Source of the DNA: Pseudoxanthomonas japonensis
GTDB taxonomy: Bacteria; Pseudomonadota; Gammaproteobacteria; Xanthomonadales; Xanthomonadaceae
DNA length: 64,000 bases
Assembly (NCBI RefSeq): GCF_010093445.1
Contig: NZ_PDWW01000001.1
Location: forward strand, 124,001 to 188,000
Direction: 5' to 3'
Positions within the stretch are counted from its first letter, which is position 1, and each line of letters opens with the position of its first letter. Shown here in pieces: positions 17,515-25,554 of this stretch. Made by a program: the position numbers and the translations under genes. Under the pieces are notes generated by a model. That model made no database searches and was not told where the DNA came from. It saw nothing but the letters and a program-made list of their open reading frames with translations.

Positions 17515-19254
17515 ATGGCCCGCATCCCCGACGCCTTCATCGACGAACTGCTCGCCCGGACGGATATCGTCGAGGTGGTGGGCGGGCGCGTGCCGCTGAA
17601 GCGGCAGGGCAAGGAATACTCGGCCTGCTGTCCGTTCCACGACGAGCGCTCGCCGTCGTTCACGGTGTCGCCGACCAAGCAGTTCTACCACTGCTTCGGC
17701 TGCGGCGCGCACGGCACGGCGCTGTCGTTCCTGATGAACTACGACCGCCTCGAGTTCCTTGATGCGGTGGAGGAACTGGCGCGCCGCACCGGCATGGAAG
17801 TGCCGCGCGAAACGCAGCAGCGCAACGAGAACAACGACACGAAAGACCTGTTCAATGCCCTGGAAGCGGCGGCGCGCTTCTTCCAGCGCAACCTGGACGG
17901 CAGCGACAAGGCCAAGGTCTACCTGCATGGCCGCGGCGTGGATGCGGCGATCCGCACGCAGTTCATGATCGGCTATGCGCCCGACGGCTACTCCGCGCTG
18001 AAGGATGCGCTGGGCACGGACGAACGGCGGATGAAGTTGCTGGACCGCGCCGGCCTGTTCTCGAAGAACGACCGCGGCCATGTCTACGACAAGTTCCGCG
18101 ACCGGGTGATGTTTCCGATCCACGACCGGCGTGGGCGCGTGATCGCGTTCGGCGGCCGCGTGCTGCAGAAGGACGACGGCCCGAAGTACCTCAATTCGCC
18201 CGAGACCGCGCTGTTCCACAAGGGCCGCGAGCTGTACGGCCTGTGGCAGGTGAAACAGGCCAACCAGAAGATCGCGCGACTGGTCGTCGTCGAGGGTTAC
18301 ATGGACGTGGTCTCGCTGTTCCAGTTCGGCGTGAAGGAAGCCGTGGCCACGCTGGGCACGGCGACCACGCCGGAACACGCCGAGCTGCTGTTCCGCAATG
18401 CGCCGGATGTGTACTTCTGCTTCGACGGCGATGCCGCCGGCCAGCGCGCCGCCTGGCGCGCGCTGGAATCGGTACTGCCACGCATGAAGGACGGGCGGCA
18501 GGCGTTCTTCCTGTTCCTGCCCGACGGCGAGGATCCCGACACCATCGTGCGGCAGGAAGGCGCGGCCGGATTCGACGCGCGCCTGCAGCAGGCGATGCCG
18601 CTGTCGCAGTTCTTCTTCGACGAACTCGCCAAGGACATCAAGCTGTCCACGCTCGACGGCAAGGCGCGCCTGGCCGAGCGTGCGCGCCCGCTGCTCGCGC
18701 AGATTCCCGACGGCGCATTCGGCGACCTGATGCGCCAGCGCCTGACCGAGATCACCGGCGTCGGCGCCGGCAACACGAACACGACGTCCGCCACGCCACC
18801 GGTATCTGCACGACGCGCGGCGCCTTCGCAGTCCGGCCACAACAAACCGAGCCTGGTCCGCAGCATCATCGTGCGCCTGCTGCACAAGCCGTCGCTGGCG
18901 CTGGCGATCGAGTCGACGCACGGCTTCTCCGCGCTGCGGCTGGCCGGCATGGAACTGCTGCTGGAACTGATCGACCTGGTGCATGCGCGGCCCGACATCA
19001 CCACCGGTGTGCTGCTGGAACACTTCGCCGAGCGCGACGAGGCCGCGGCGCTGCAGAAGCTGGCGATGCAGGACCTGCCCGGCGACGAGGACAGCTGGCG
19101 CCAGGAAATGCTCGACGCCGCCGTGCAGCTGGAAAAGCAGATGCTGCAGCAGCGGCTGGACGAACTGCAGGCCAAGCAGCGCAGCATGGGCCTGGACGAA
19201 ACCGACAAGTACGAACTGCGCACCCTGCTGCAGGCCCGCATCGGCCGCCACTGA
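17515..19254 (+). CDS. dnaG: DNA primase
   Basis: Makes RNA primers at the replication fork. 579 residues from ATG 17515 (MARIPDAFIDELLARTDIVE); an in-frame ATG at 17506 would add three residues. CHC2 zinc finger: Cys39, His42, Cys60, Cys63. RNA polymerase core with YAPDGYSALKD and FRDRVMFPIHD; Toprim VVVEGYMDVVSL and FCFDGDAAGQRAAWRA; C-terminal DnaB-binding helical domain from about residue 430. Only a weak ribosome site is visible. rpoD, its usual downstream partner, is absent here. Confidence 0.97.
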   Translation: MARIPDAFIDELLARTDIVEVVGGRVPLKRQGKEYSACCPFHDERSPSFTVSPTKQFYHCFGCGAHGTALSFLMNYDRLEFLDAVEELARRTGMEVPRETQQRNENNDTKDLFNALEAAARFFQRNLDGSDKAKVYLHGRGVDAAIRTQFMIGYAPDGYSALKDALGTDERRMKLLDRAGLFSKNDRGHVYDKFRDRVMFPIHDRRGRVIAFGGRVLQKDDGPKYLNSPETALFHKGRELYGLWQVKQANQKIARLVVVEGYMDVVSLFQFGVKEAVATLGTATTPEHAELLFRNAPDVYFCFDGDAAGQRAAWRALESVLPRMKDGRQAFFLFLPDGEDPDTIVRQEGAAGFDARLQQAMPLSQFFFDELAKDIKLSTLDGKARLAERARPLLAQIPDGAFGDLMRQRLTEITGVGAGNTNTTSATPPVSARRAAPSQSGHNKPSLVRSIIVRLLHKPSLALAIESTHGFSALRLAGMELLLELIDLVHARPDITTGVLLEHFAERDEAAALQKLAMQDLPGDEDSWRQEMLDAAVQLEKQMLQQRLDELQAKQRSMGLDETDKYELRTLLQARIGRH

Positions 19255-19264
19255 GGAGTCCGTG

Positions 19265-19747
19265 ATGACCCGTTTCGCCTTTCTGCTATCGACCTTGCTG
19301 GTGGGCTGCGCATCGTTCGCTGCGCATGCCACCGACTTCGCCCAACCCCAGCCCGGCCTGCACACCGGTGGCCAGCCGTCGCAGGACGATCTTGCGCGCC
19401 TGAAGTCCGAAGGCGTGCGCACCGTGATCGACCTGCGCGGGCCGCAGGAAGACCGCGGCTATGACGAGGCCGCCGAAGCGCAGCGCCTGGGCCTGCACTA
19501 CATCGCCCTGCCGATCGCCGGCAAGGACGACGTCACCCCGGCGAATGCGAAGGCGCTGGGCGATCTTCTGAAAGCGCAGGACGGCGACGTGCTGCTGCAC
19601 TGTGCGTCCGGCAATCGCGTTGGCGCGCTGCTGGCGATGGACGCGGCGGCGCGGGGCGTCCCGCGCGAGGAAGCGCTGGAGCTGGGCCGCAAAGCGGGCT
19701 TGAAATCGCTGGAGCCGGTGGTAGCGGAGCAGTTGGGCAAGCCCTGA
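19265..19747 (+). CDS. DUF442/tyrosine-phosphatase-like exported protein
   Basis: 160 residues. N-terminal signal of about 22 residues, with LVGC at 12-15 that could be a lipobox. The mature part has GLHTGGQPSQDDLARLKSEG and VIDLRGPQED, typical of the DUF442 (beta-lactamase-hydrolase-like) phosphatase fold, and the active-site loop HCASGNR with Cys113 and Arg118 (C-x4-R, the DUF442 spacing, one shorter than classical C-x5-R). AGGAG overlapping the dnaG stop gives good initiation, so it is probably co-expressed with dnaG. Substrate unknown. Confidence 0.8.
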   Translation: MTRFAFLLSTLLVGCASFAAHATDFAQPQPGLHTGGQPSQDDLARLKSEGVRTVIDLRGPQEDRGYDEAAEAQRLGLHYIALPIAGKDDVTPANAKALGDLLKAQDGDVLLHCASGNRVGALLAMDAAARGVPREEALELGRKAGLKSLEPVVAEQLGKP

Positions 19748-19770
19748 CGTGTCACCGCCACGATGCCCGT

Positions 19771-19839
19771 TGTGGGAGCGACGTCAGTCGCGATGACGCA
19801 TTCATGGCGCTCATTTCGCGACTGACGTCGCTCCCACGA
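19771..19839. repeat. Intergenic palindrome, family B copy 2
   Basis: TGTGGGAGCGACGTCAGTCG at left and CGACTGACGTCGCTCCCACG at right, near-perfect inverted arms between the convergent phosphatase-like and ctaB genes. Confidence 0.88.
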
Positions 19840-19849
19840 CCAGCAATCA

Positions 19850-20788
19850 CTAACCCGCCGGCACGAACTCGATGCCGGCCGACGCCGCCGCGGGCCGCAG
19901 CAGCGGCATCACCCAGTGATCGACCAGCAGGAAGGCGAACAGCGCCATCAGGTAGACGATGGAGTAGTTGAATACGCGCATCGGGAAAAACTCGTCCGGC
20001 GGATCCAGCAGCCGCCACGCATACCAGAGGAACACCGCGCCGAGCACCAGCGCGCCACCCAGGTAGAAGAAGCCGCTCATGCCGAACACGACCGGCAGCA
20101 CCGTCACTTCGACCAGCAGCACCGTGTAGAACAGGATCTGCCAGCGTGTGTAGGTCACACCGTGCGTCACCGGCAGCATCGGCACCAGCGCGCGTGCGTA
20201 GTCCTCGCGACGGAAGATCGCCAGCGCCCAGAAATGCGGCGGCGTCCACACGAAGATGATGAGCACCAGCAGCAACGCATGCGGCCAGTCCCACTCGCCC
20301 TGCATGCCGGTCATCGTGGCCCAGCCCAGCAGCGGCGGCGCCGCGCCGGCGATGCCGCCGATGACGATGTTCTGCGGCGTGGCCCGCTTCAGGAACACGG
20401 TGTAGATCACCGCATAGCCGATCAGCGAGGCGAACGTCAGGATCGCGGTGATCGTGTTGACCCAGACCACCAGCACCGTCATCGACAGCGCCGCCAGCAC
20501 CAGCGCGAACGCCAGCGCCTGCCAGGGCTTCACCTGCCCCTGCACCAGCGGACGCCACGAGGTGCGCGCCATCTTGGCGTCGATGCGCGCATCGAGCAGC
20601 TGGTTGATCGCGGCGGCGCTGGACGCCGCCAGCCAGATGCCGAGAAAGCCGAGCGCACCGCGCAGCAGCTCGGCGCCGTCCGGCAGGCCGTCGATGGCGA
20701 GGAACATGCCGACGATCGCGGTGAACACGATCAACGCCACCACGCGCGGCTTGGTCAGGTCCCAGTACTGGCGGAACGTCGAGGCCAT
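19850..20788 (-). CDS. ctaB: Protoheme IX farnesyltransferase (heme O synthase)
   Basis: Membrane prenyltransferase that adds farnesyl to heme B, giving heme O. Also named cyoE. 312 residues from ATG 20788 ([20 protein letters not shown]). UbiA-type motifs: [20 protein letters not shown] (N-x-x-x-D-x-x-x-D) and the second [21 protein letters not shown], plus [20 protein letters not shown]. About eight membrane helices. ATG shares one base with the ctaA stop (TGATG), so coupled. Last gene of the oxidase assembly group. Confidence 0.95.
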   Translation of the reverse strand: MASTFRQYWDLTKPRVVALIVFTAIVGMFLAIDGLPDGAELLRGALGFLGIWLAASSAAAINQLLDARIDAKMARTSWRPLVQGQVKPWQALAFALVLAALSMTVLVVWVNTITAILTFASLIGYAVIYTVFLKRATPQNIVIGGIAGAAPPLLGWATMTGMQGEWDWPHALLLVLIIFVWTPPHFWALAIFRREDYARALVPMLPVTHGVTYTRWQILFYTVLLVEVTVLPVVFGMSGFFYLGGALVLGAVFLWYAWRLLDPPDEFFPMRVFNYSIVYLMALFAFLLVDHWVMPLLRPAAASAGIEFVPAG

Positions 20789-21936
20789 CAGTCGGGCCTG
20801 CGCAGGCGGGCGGTCAGCGAGACCATCGTGAACAGCAGCAGCACCGCGCCGGCGTTGTGCGCGACGGCGACCGGCAGCGGCAGGTTGAGCTTCACGTTGA
20901 GGATGCCCAGCGTGACCTGCGCAGCGATCAGCACGACCAGCGTCAGCGACCAGCTGCGCATGCCGGGCGTGCGGAACAGGCGCAGCGCCAGCGCCAGCAC
21001 ATACAGCGCGACGATCACCGCCATGATGCGATGGCTCAGCTGGATCGCGATGCGCGCGGCACCGTCGAGCACGCCGCCTTCGTAGTCCACGCCGATGCCA
21101 CGCCACAGCACGAACGCCTCGCTGAAATCCGCAGGCGGCGCCCACTGGCCCACGCACTTCGGGAAATCCATGCCGCAGGCCAGCGCCGCGTAGTTCGCAC
21201 TGACCCAGCCGCCCAGCGCGATCTGGATGCCGAGCAGCACCAGCCCGCCGATCAGCCAGCGCCGCAGCACGGTCGCATCGGCCAGCGTGATCGGCCGGTC
21301 GGTGGCGCGCCACGCCATCCACACCAGCAGCGAGAACGTGGTCAGGCCGCCCAGCAGATGGCCCATCACCACGATCGGCTTCAGCAGCCAGGTCACCGTC
21401 CACATGCCGAGCAGGGCCTGGAAGATGATCACCGCCAGCGTCAGCGCGCCCGCGCGCGCCAGGTCGATGTTCGACCAGCGCAACGCGGCGAACAGCAGGA
21501 CCGCTTCGCCCAGGATCGCGAGCACCGACGCTTGCACGTGTGCGCCGTGCATGTACAGCGGAATCGCCGCGCCCACGAGACCGGCGGCGACCAGGATCTG
21601 CGCGATGCCCCAGCGCCGGCGGCGCGCCGCCAGCAAGGCCAGCACCAGCACCAGCACGCCCAGCGAGGCGGCGAGGTGGCGGTGCACCTGCTCGCGCCAG
21701 GCCTTGTGGGTTTCGAACGGACGGATCTCGCTGGCGACGTGCGAGGCGGCTTCGTCCACGGCCTTCGGCCATGCCGCGCGCCCGTAGCAGGTCGGCCAGT
21801 CGGGGCAGCTGAGGCCGGCATCGGACAGGCGCACGAAGGCGCCGAACACGACGACGCACAGCGTCAGCGCGACCGCCAGCCAGGCGATGCGATGGAAATG
21901 ACGGTAGATAACGGGACGTGCGACGGCATTCATCAT
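20788..21936 (-). CDS. ctaA: Heme A synthase (COX15/CtaA family)
   Basis: Oxidises heme O to heme A for the aa3 oxidase. 382 residues if ATG 21936 is used (21933 is an equal alternative; nothing clear decides). About eight membrane helices, with the [19 protein letters not shown]-terminal motif and its second-half counterpart [19 protein letters not shown], and the heme-ligand His residues in helices near [16 protein letters not shown] and IQLSHRIMA. Lies between the Sco-like gene and ctaB. Confidence 0.93.
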   Translation of the reverse strand: MMNAVARPVIYRHFHRIAWLAVALTLCVVVFGAFVRLSDAGLSCPDWPTCYGRAAWPKAVDEAASHVASEIRPFETHKAWREQVHRHLAASLGVLVLVLALLAARRRRWGIAQILVAAGLVGAAIPLYMHGAHVQASVLAILGEAVLLFAALRWSNIDLARAGALTLAVIIFQALLGMWTVTWLLKPIVVMGHLLGGLTTFSLLVWMAWRATDRPITLADATVLRRWLIGGLVLLGIQIALGGWVSANYAALACGMDFPKCVGQWAPPADFSEAFVLWRGIGVDYEGGVLDGAARIAIQLSHRIMAVIVALYVLALALRLFRTPGMRSWSLTLVVLIAAQVTLGILNVKLNLPLPVAVAHNAGAVLLLFTMVSLTARLRRPD

Positions 21937-21955
21937 CGGTGATTCTGGCGGTGGC

Positions 21956-22528
21956 TCAGATGAGCTTGATGAGCTTGGCAACATCGGTGCGCAGGTGGCC
22001 CGGATCGAAGCCCGGGGCATAGCGCAGGATGATGAAGCCGTGGGGATCGATCACATAGACCGGCGTACCGGCCGCATCGTCCACCTGCGGCAGGCGCGTG
22101 CGCAGCGGATCGTCGGCGCGCACCAGGCGCAGCGCGGAGTGGCGTGGCGCATCCGCGGGATAGTCGCCAAGCCACAGGATGTCGACCTCGTCGGCGTTGT
22201 GGCCGAACAGCTGCCACACGGTATCCAGGTCGGTCGCCAGCTTCGTGCACGCCTGCGTGCAGCCCGGTGCCGGTGCGGCGACGATGCGCCAGCGACGCTC
22301 CGCCGGTTTCCAGTCATAGCGGCCGCCATCGGACAGCGACAGCGTCAGGTCGCGCGCGTCCGCCGGGGGCTGCAGCATCTGGCCGTGGTTCTTGTGGGCC
22401 GCCGGCTGCCAGCCGGAGAAGCGCAGCAGGCCGGCGCCGAACACGGTGCCGAAGAACAGGGCGAACAGGCCGACGAGCATCCACCGCCCGCGACGCCGCT
22501 GCGCGGGATCGAATGGTTTTGGGTCCAT
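21956..22528 (-). CDS. Membrane-anchored Sco-like (thioredoxin-fold) assembly protein
   Basis: 190 residues: short cytoplasmic N-terminus, one membrane helix (about 17-37), then a periplasmic domain. The domain has GCTQACTKL, a C-x3-C in the place of the Sco/SenC copper motif (usually CPxxC), and ends VYVIDPHGFIILRYAPGFDP, the Sco/thioredoxin-type beta strand with D-P-x-G. Genes like this sit between SURF1 and ctaA in many gammaproteobacterial oxidase loci, usually called hypothetical. A copper-chaperone or thiol role for subunit II is an inference. Confidence 0.7.
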   Translation of the reverse strand: MDPKPFDPAQRRRGRWMLVGLFALFFGTVFGAGLLRFSGWQPAAHKNHGQMLQPPADARDLTLSLSDGGRYDWKPAERRWRIVAAPAPGCTQACTKLATDLDTVWQLFGHNADEVDILWLGDYPADAPRHSALRLVRADDPLRTRLPQVDDAAGTPVYVIDPHGFIILRYAPGFDPGHLRTDVAKLIKLI

Positions 22529-22611
22529 GGGCGCATTTTCTCACGCCCGGGCGATCATTGCCCCTGTCCGAGAACCGGATGCCGCGGACGAACGGCCACC
22601 GCGCCTCCATT

Positions 22612-22719
22612 CCGTTCGTGGTGAGCTTGTCGAACCACGCGCTTTGCGCTGGATCGACATGTCACGATCACCTTGCCCTGCCCTCGAAAAGCGTGGTTCG
22701 ACAAGCTCACCACGAACGG
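22612..22719. repeat. Intergenic palindrome, family E (CGTTCGTGGTGAGCTTGTCGA)
   Basis: Arms CCGTTCGTGGTGAGCTTGTC ... and ... GACAAGCTCACCACGAACGG are perfect complements over about 26 bases, about 55 bases apart. Fills much of the 227-base gap between SURF1 and the Sco-like gene; the same strand order suggests read-through past it. Confidence 0.9.
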
Positions 22720-22755
22720 GGTTACGGGGATTCAGCGCGCCTGTCCCGTGCTCGC

Positions 22756-23487
22756 TCAGCGACCCTGTCGCGCCCCCCTCCGGCTGCGCCAGGTCAGCAC
22801 CAGCGCGGTAACGAACACCGCGCCCGCCAGCCCGAACCACTGCACGGCATAGCCGATGTGCCGCTCCGGCGGCAGCGTGTTGGGCAGGATGTCGAGGTCG
22901 CGGGCGTAGCCCAGCGTCAGGTCGGGATCCAGCTTCAGCACGCGCGGCGCCAACGAGGACAGGCCCAGCGCCTGGGCGATCTCCTGCGGCTGCAGCGCGA
23001 TCACCAACAGGCTGCCATCTGGCTGCGCGCTGGGCGGCGCCTGGGCGATGCCCTCCGAGGGCGGCGGTACCAGCAGGCCCGCCACACGATGCTGCCCCGC
23101 CAGCGGCGCCACGGCCGGCATCGTGCGATCGCCCGGCACCGGCAGCCAGCCCAGCTCGACGAGCAGCGGTGCTCCGGCATTGGGCTGGAAGACACGATAG
23201 GCGCGTACGCCAGGCTGGCGATCACGCGTCTGGTTGTCGAGCAGGATCGCCGGCGCAGGCAGGAACTCGCCCTCGCCCGCTACCCAGTCGTACGCCTGCG
23301 ATCGCGCCCTGTCCGCGGCCAGCCCCAGGGGCTGCACCTGGCGCTCGGCCAGCACGCGCGTGGTTTCCGCCTGCATCGCCTCCTTCTGTTCGGCCCGGCC
23401 CCACTGCCAGGCGCCAAGGCTGCCGAACAGCGACATGGCCAGCACGGCCAGCGTCCATCCCATCGGCAGCGGCATGCGACGGCTCAT
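22756..23487 (-). CDS. SURF1 family cytochrome oxidase assembly protein
   Basis: 243 residues with a helix at each end (about 8-27 and 215-235) and a periplasmic domain, the SURF1 layout. Matches: SLGAWQWGRAEQKEAM near the first helix (LGxWQxxRxxxK), VRAYRVFQPNAGAPLLVELGWLPVPGDR and RHIGYAVQWFGLAGAVFV at the end. Surf1 helps place heme a in oxidase subunit I. In line with ctaA/ctaB; DUF2909 is divergent from it. Confidence 0.92.
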   Translation of the reverse strand: MSRRMPLPMGWTLAVLAMSLFGSLGAWQWGRAEQKEAMQAETTRVLAERQVQPLGLAADRARSQAYDWVAGEGEFLPAPAILLDNQTRDRQPGVRAYRVFQPNAGAPLLVELGWLPVPGDRTMPAVAPLAGQHRVAGLLVPPPSEGIAQAPPSAQPDGSLLVIALQPQEIAQALGLSSLAPRVLKLDPDLTLGYARDLDILPNTLPPERHIGYAVQWFGLAGAVFVTALVLTWRSRRGARQGR

Positions 23488-23576
23488 CGGCTGCGTCCGA
23501 ATGTCGCACCCACCATCGGCTCACGCCGATGGCGCGATAATGCGCGCCTCACTGCCGAGGTCCCGACGAGGACGCC

Positions 23577-23798
23577 ATGAACGATTCGCTGAAAACCCTG
23601 CTGATCATCGCCTTCCTCATCCTCATCGTCTGGAACCTGGGCGCGGGCCTGTACTACATGCTGGTGGACAAGGGCGAGAGCAAGCGCACGGTGAACGCAC
23701 TGACCCGACGCATCGCGCTGTCCGTCGGCCTGATCCTGCTGGTCGTGCTGGCCATCAAGATGGGCTGGATCCAGCCGCACGGCATCAATCCCGGCTGA
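23577..23798 (+). CDS. DUF2909 twin-transmembrane protein
   Basis: 73 residues, two membrane helices (about 7-28 and 46-64) with a short basic loop and a C-terminal GWIQPHGINPG, matching DUF2909. These proteins belong to the cta oxidase locus but have no known role. It lies on the opposite strand to all other genes of the locus, divergent from SURF1 and convergent with ctaE. Confidence 0.85.
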   Translation: MNDSLKTLLIIAFLILIVWNLGAGLYYMLVDKGESKRTVNALTRRIALSVGLILLVVLAIKMGWIQPHGINPG

Positions 23799-23803
23799 GA
23801 GCC

Positions 23804-23922
23804 GTGATTCGCAACTGGTGATGCGTGATTCGTAAAAGCAAAGAGCGACGGGATCTCCGTCGCTCTCGCTATGTGTGGTGCTTTCGCCGTCAGCGAATCA
23901 CCCATCACGAATCACGAATCAC
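23804..23922. repeat. Complex inverted repeat between DUF2909 and ctaE
   Basis: GTGATTCGC/T occurs at 23804 and 23825; its complement (GCGAATCAC, CGAATCAC) occurs three times at 23893-23922. The centre has a strong hairpin AGAGCGACGG/CCGTCGCTCT (23842-23866). The last arm contains the ctaE stop codon. Position between convergent genes suits a bidirectional terminator. Confidence 0.7.
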
Positions 23923-24797
23923 AACACGTAGACGAACAGGAACAGGCCCAGCCACACCACGTCGACGAAGTGCCAGTACCAGGCGACGGCTTCGAAACCG
24001 AAGTGGTCGTCCTTGGTGAAATGGCCCTTGGCGCAGCGGAACCAGATGATCGCCAGCATGATCGTGCCCAGCGTCACGTGCAGGCCGTGGAAGCCGGTCA
24101 GCATGAAGAACGTGGAACCGTAGATGCCCGAGCCCAGCGTCAGGTTCAGCTCCTTGTAGGCGTGGATGTATTCCTCGGCCTGGAAGAACAGGAACACGCA
24201 GCCCAGCAGCACCGTGGCGCCCAGCCAGATCAGCAGCTGGCTGCGGTGGCCGGCCTTCAGCGCGTGGTGCGCGATGGTGATGGTGACGCCCGAGGTCAGC
24301 AGGATCAGCGTGTTGAGCAGCGGCAGGCCCCACGCCGGGATGGTCTGGAAGTGGCCACCGACCTGGCCCGGACCGGCGCTCGGCCATGCGGCCGAGAACC
24401 CTTCCCACAGCAGGCTGTTGGTCATCACGCCGTCGCCTTCGCCGCCGAGCCACGGCAGCGACAGCGTGCGCGCATAGAACAGCGCACCGAAGAACGCGGC
24501 GAAGAACATCACTTCCGAGAAGATGAACCACACCATGCCCATGCGGAAGGACACGTCCACCTGGCGGTTGTAGCTGCCGCTCACCGACTCGCGGATCACG
24601 TCGCCGAACCACATGAACAGCGTGGCGCACAGGCCCACGACGCCGGCGTAGAACGTCCACATGCCCCACGACAGGTCGTTGAGCCAGCTGGCCACGCCGA
24701 ACATCGTGATGAACATGGCGATGGAGCCCACGAACGGCCACTTGGAGCTGTGCGGCACGAAGTAGATGTTGGCGTCTGGCGACGAGGCGTTTGCCAT
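23919..24797 (-). CDS. ctaE: Cytochrome c oxidase subunit III
   Basis: Seven-helix core subunit of the aa3 oxidase without metal centres. 292 residues. Family features: SKWPFVGSIAMFITMFG, FGDVIRES, MGMVWFIFSEVMFFAAFFGALFYAR (helix III, conserved E), LLNTLILLTSGVTITIAHHAL, and FHGLHVTLGTIMLAI with the final WYWHFVDVVWLGLFLFVYVL. Follows ctaG by about 30 bases. Confidence 0.97.
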   Translation of the reverse strand: MANASSPDANIYFVPHSSKWPFVGSIAMFITMFGVASWLNDLSWGMWTFYAGVVGLCATLFMWFGDVIRESVSGSYNRQVDVSFRMGMVWFIFSEVMFFAAFFGALFYARTLSLPWLGGEGDGVMTNSLLWEGFSAAWPSAGPGQVGGHFQTIPAWGLPLLNTLILLTSGVTITIAHHALKAGHRSQLLIWLGATVLLGCVFLFFQAEEYIHAYKELNLTLGSGIYGSTFFMLTGFHGLHVTLGTIMLAIIWFRCAKGHFTKDDHFGFEAVAWYWHFVDVVWLGLFLFVYVL

Positions 24798-24825
24798 GGC
24801 GATGCTTCCGGTTGCTAAGGCGAAG

Positions 24826-25404
24826 TCAGGGTGCCGCGAGCGGCTTTGGCGACGCCGTGCCCGTGCCGATCTGCGCGGTCAGGGCGTCGTTCTTGAAGAA
24901 GGTATACGACAGGGTGATGGTCTTCACTTCCGCCGGCAGGTCCTGGTCCACGATGAAGCGGACCGGCATGTCGCGGCTTTCGCCGGGCTGCAGGGTCTGG
25001 GCGGTGAAGCAGAAGCACTCGGTCTTGGTGAAATAGCCGGACGCGCGCGCCGGCGCGACCGACGGCACTGCGCTGCCCACGACCGCCTTGTCGCTGTCGT
25101 TGCGCGCGAAATACTTGGCTTCGTACAGCTCCCCGGGCACGACCTGCATGGTCAGCTGCTCCGGGTTGAACGCCCACGGCAGCTTGGAGTTCACGCCACC
25201 GTCGAACTGCACGGTGACGGTGCGTTTGGCCTTGGCCGCCGCTGCCGCCGCGACCTGTCCCGGTCCCTGCTCCAGGCGGATGCCGAACACCTTCTCGCAG
25301 GCGATGCGGTACAGCGGCACCAGCGAGAACGTCAGCACGAACACCGCCATCGCCACGCCGACCAGCTTGAACAGGCCCGCCGAGTTGGACTTGCCGGCCG
25401 TCAT
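24826..25404 (-). CDS. ctaG: Cytochrome c oxidase assembly protein CtaG (Cox11)
   Basis: Delivers copper to CuB of subunit I. 192 residues from ATG 25404. One N-terminal membrane helix (LVGVAMAVFVLTFSLVPLYRIACEKVFG), then a periplasmic Ig-like domain with FNPEQLTMQVVPGE and the copper-binding CFCF motif in KTECFCFTAQTLQPGE. Overlaps the upstream 44-residue gene by four bases (ATGA). I rejected the longer open frame because that part is the neighbour read in another frame. Confidence 0.95.
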   Translation of the reverse strand: MTAGKSNSAGLFKLVGVAMAVFVLTFSLVPLYRIACEKVFGIRLEQGPGQVAAAAAAKAKRTVTVQFDGGVNSKLPWAFNPEQLTMQVVPGELYEAKYFARNDSDKAVVGSAVPSVAPARASGYFTKTECFCFTAQTLQPGESRDMPVRFIVDQDLPAEVKTITLSYTFFKNDALTAQIGTGTASPKPLAAP

Positions 25405-25535
25405 GCGCTCAGCACCGCGCGACCGATGAAGGCCGCGAAGATCGCGAAGGCGATGCCGCCGATCACCCACGCGGTCCGCAGCACCGCCTTGCGGCGGCGT
25501 GCGAGCTCTTCGGGAGTGAAGGCGGGGACGTTCAT
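25401..25535 (-). CDS. Cytochrome oxidase small assembly protein, 44 residues
   Basis: Short gene between ctaD and ctaG. ATG 25535 gives MNVPAFTPEELARRRKAVLR, then one hydrophobic helix (about 22-40) ending GRAVLSA, stop TGA 25401-25403. The stop overlaps the ctaG start by four bases, and it begins 19 bases after the ctaD stop, so the spacing fits an operon gene well. Similar tiny single-helix proteins at this place in betaproteobacterial and xanthomonad oxidase loci are annotated as small assembly proteins. Role unproven. Confidence 0.78.
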   Translation of the reverse strand: MNVPAFTPEELARRRKAVLRTAWVIGGIAFAIFAAFIGRAVLSA

Positions 25536-25554
25536 GCGGCCGGGCTCAGGCGTG

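Noticed and set aside
17461-19422. Upstream extension of the dld frame by about 650 codons
   Set aside because: Entirely antisense to dnaG. The Dld N-terminus matches the family at ATG 17460.
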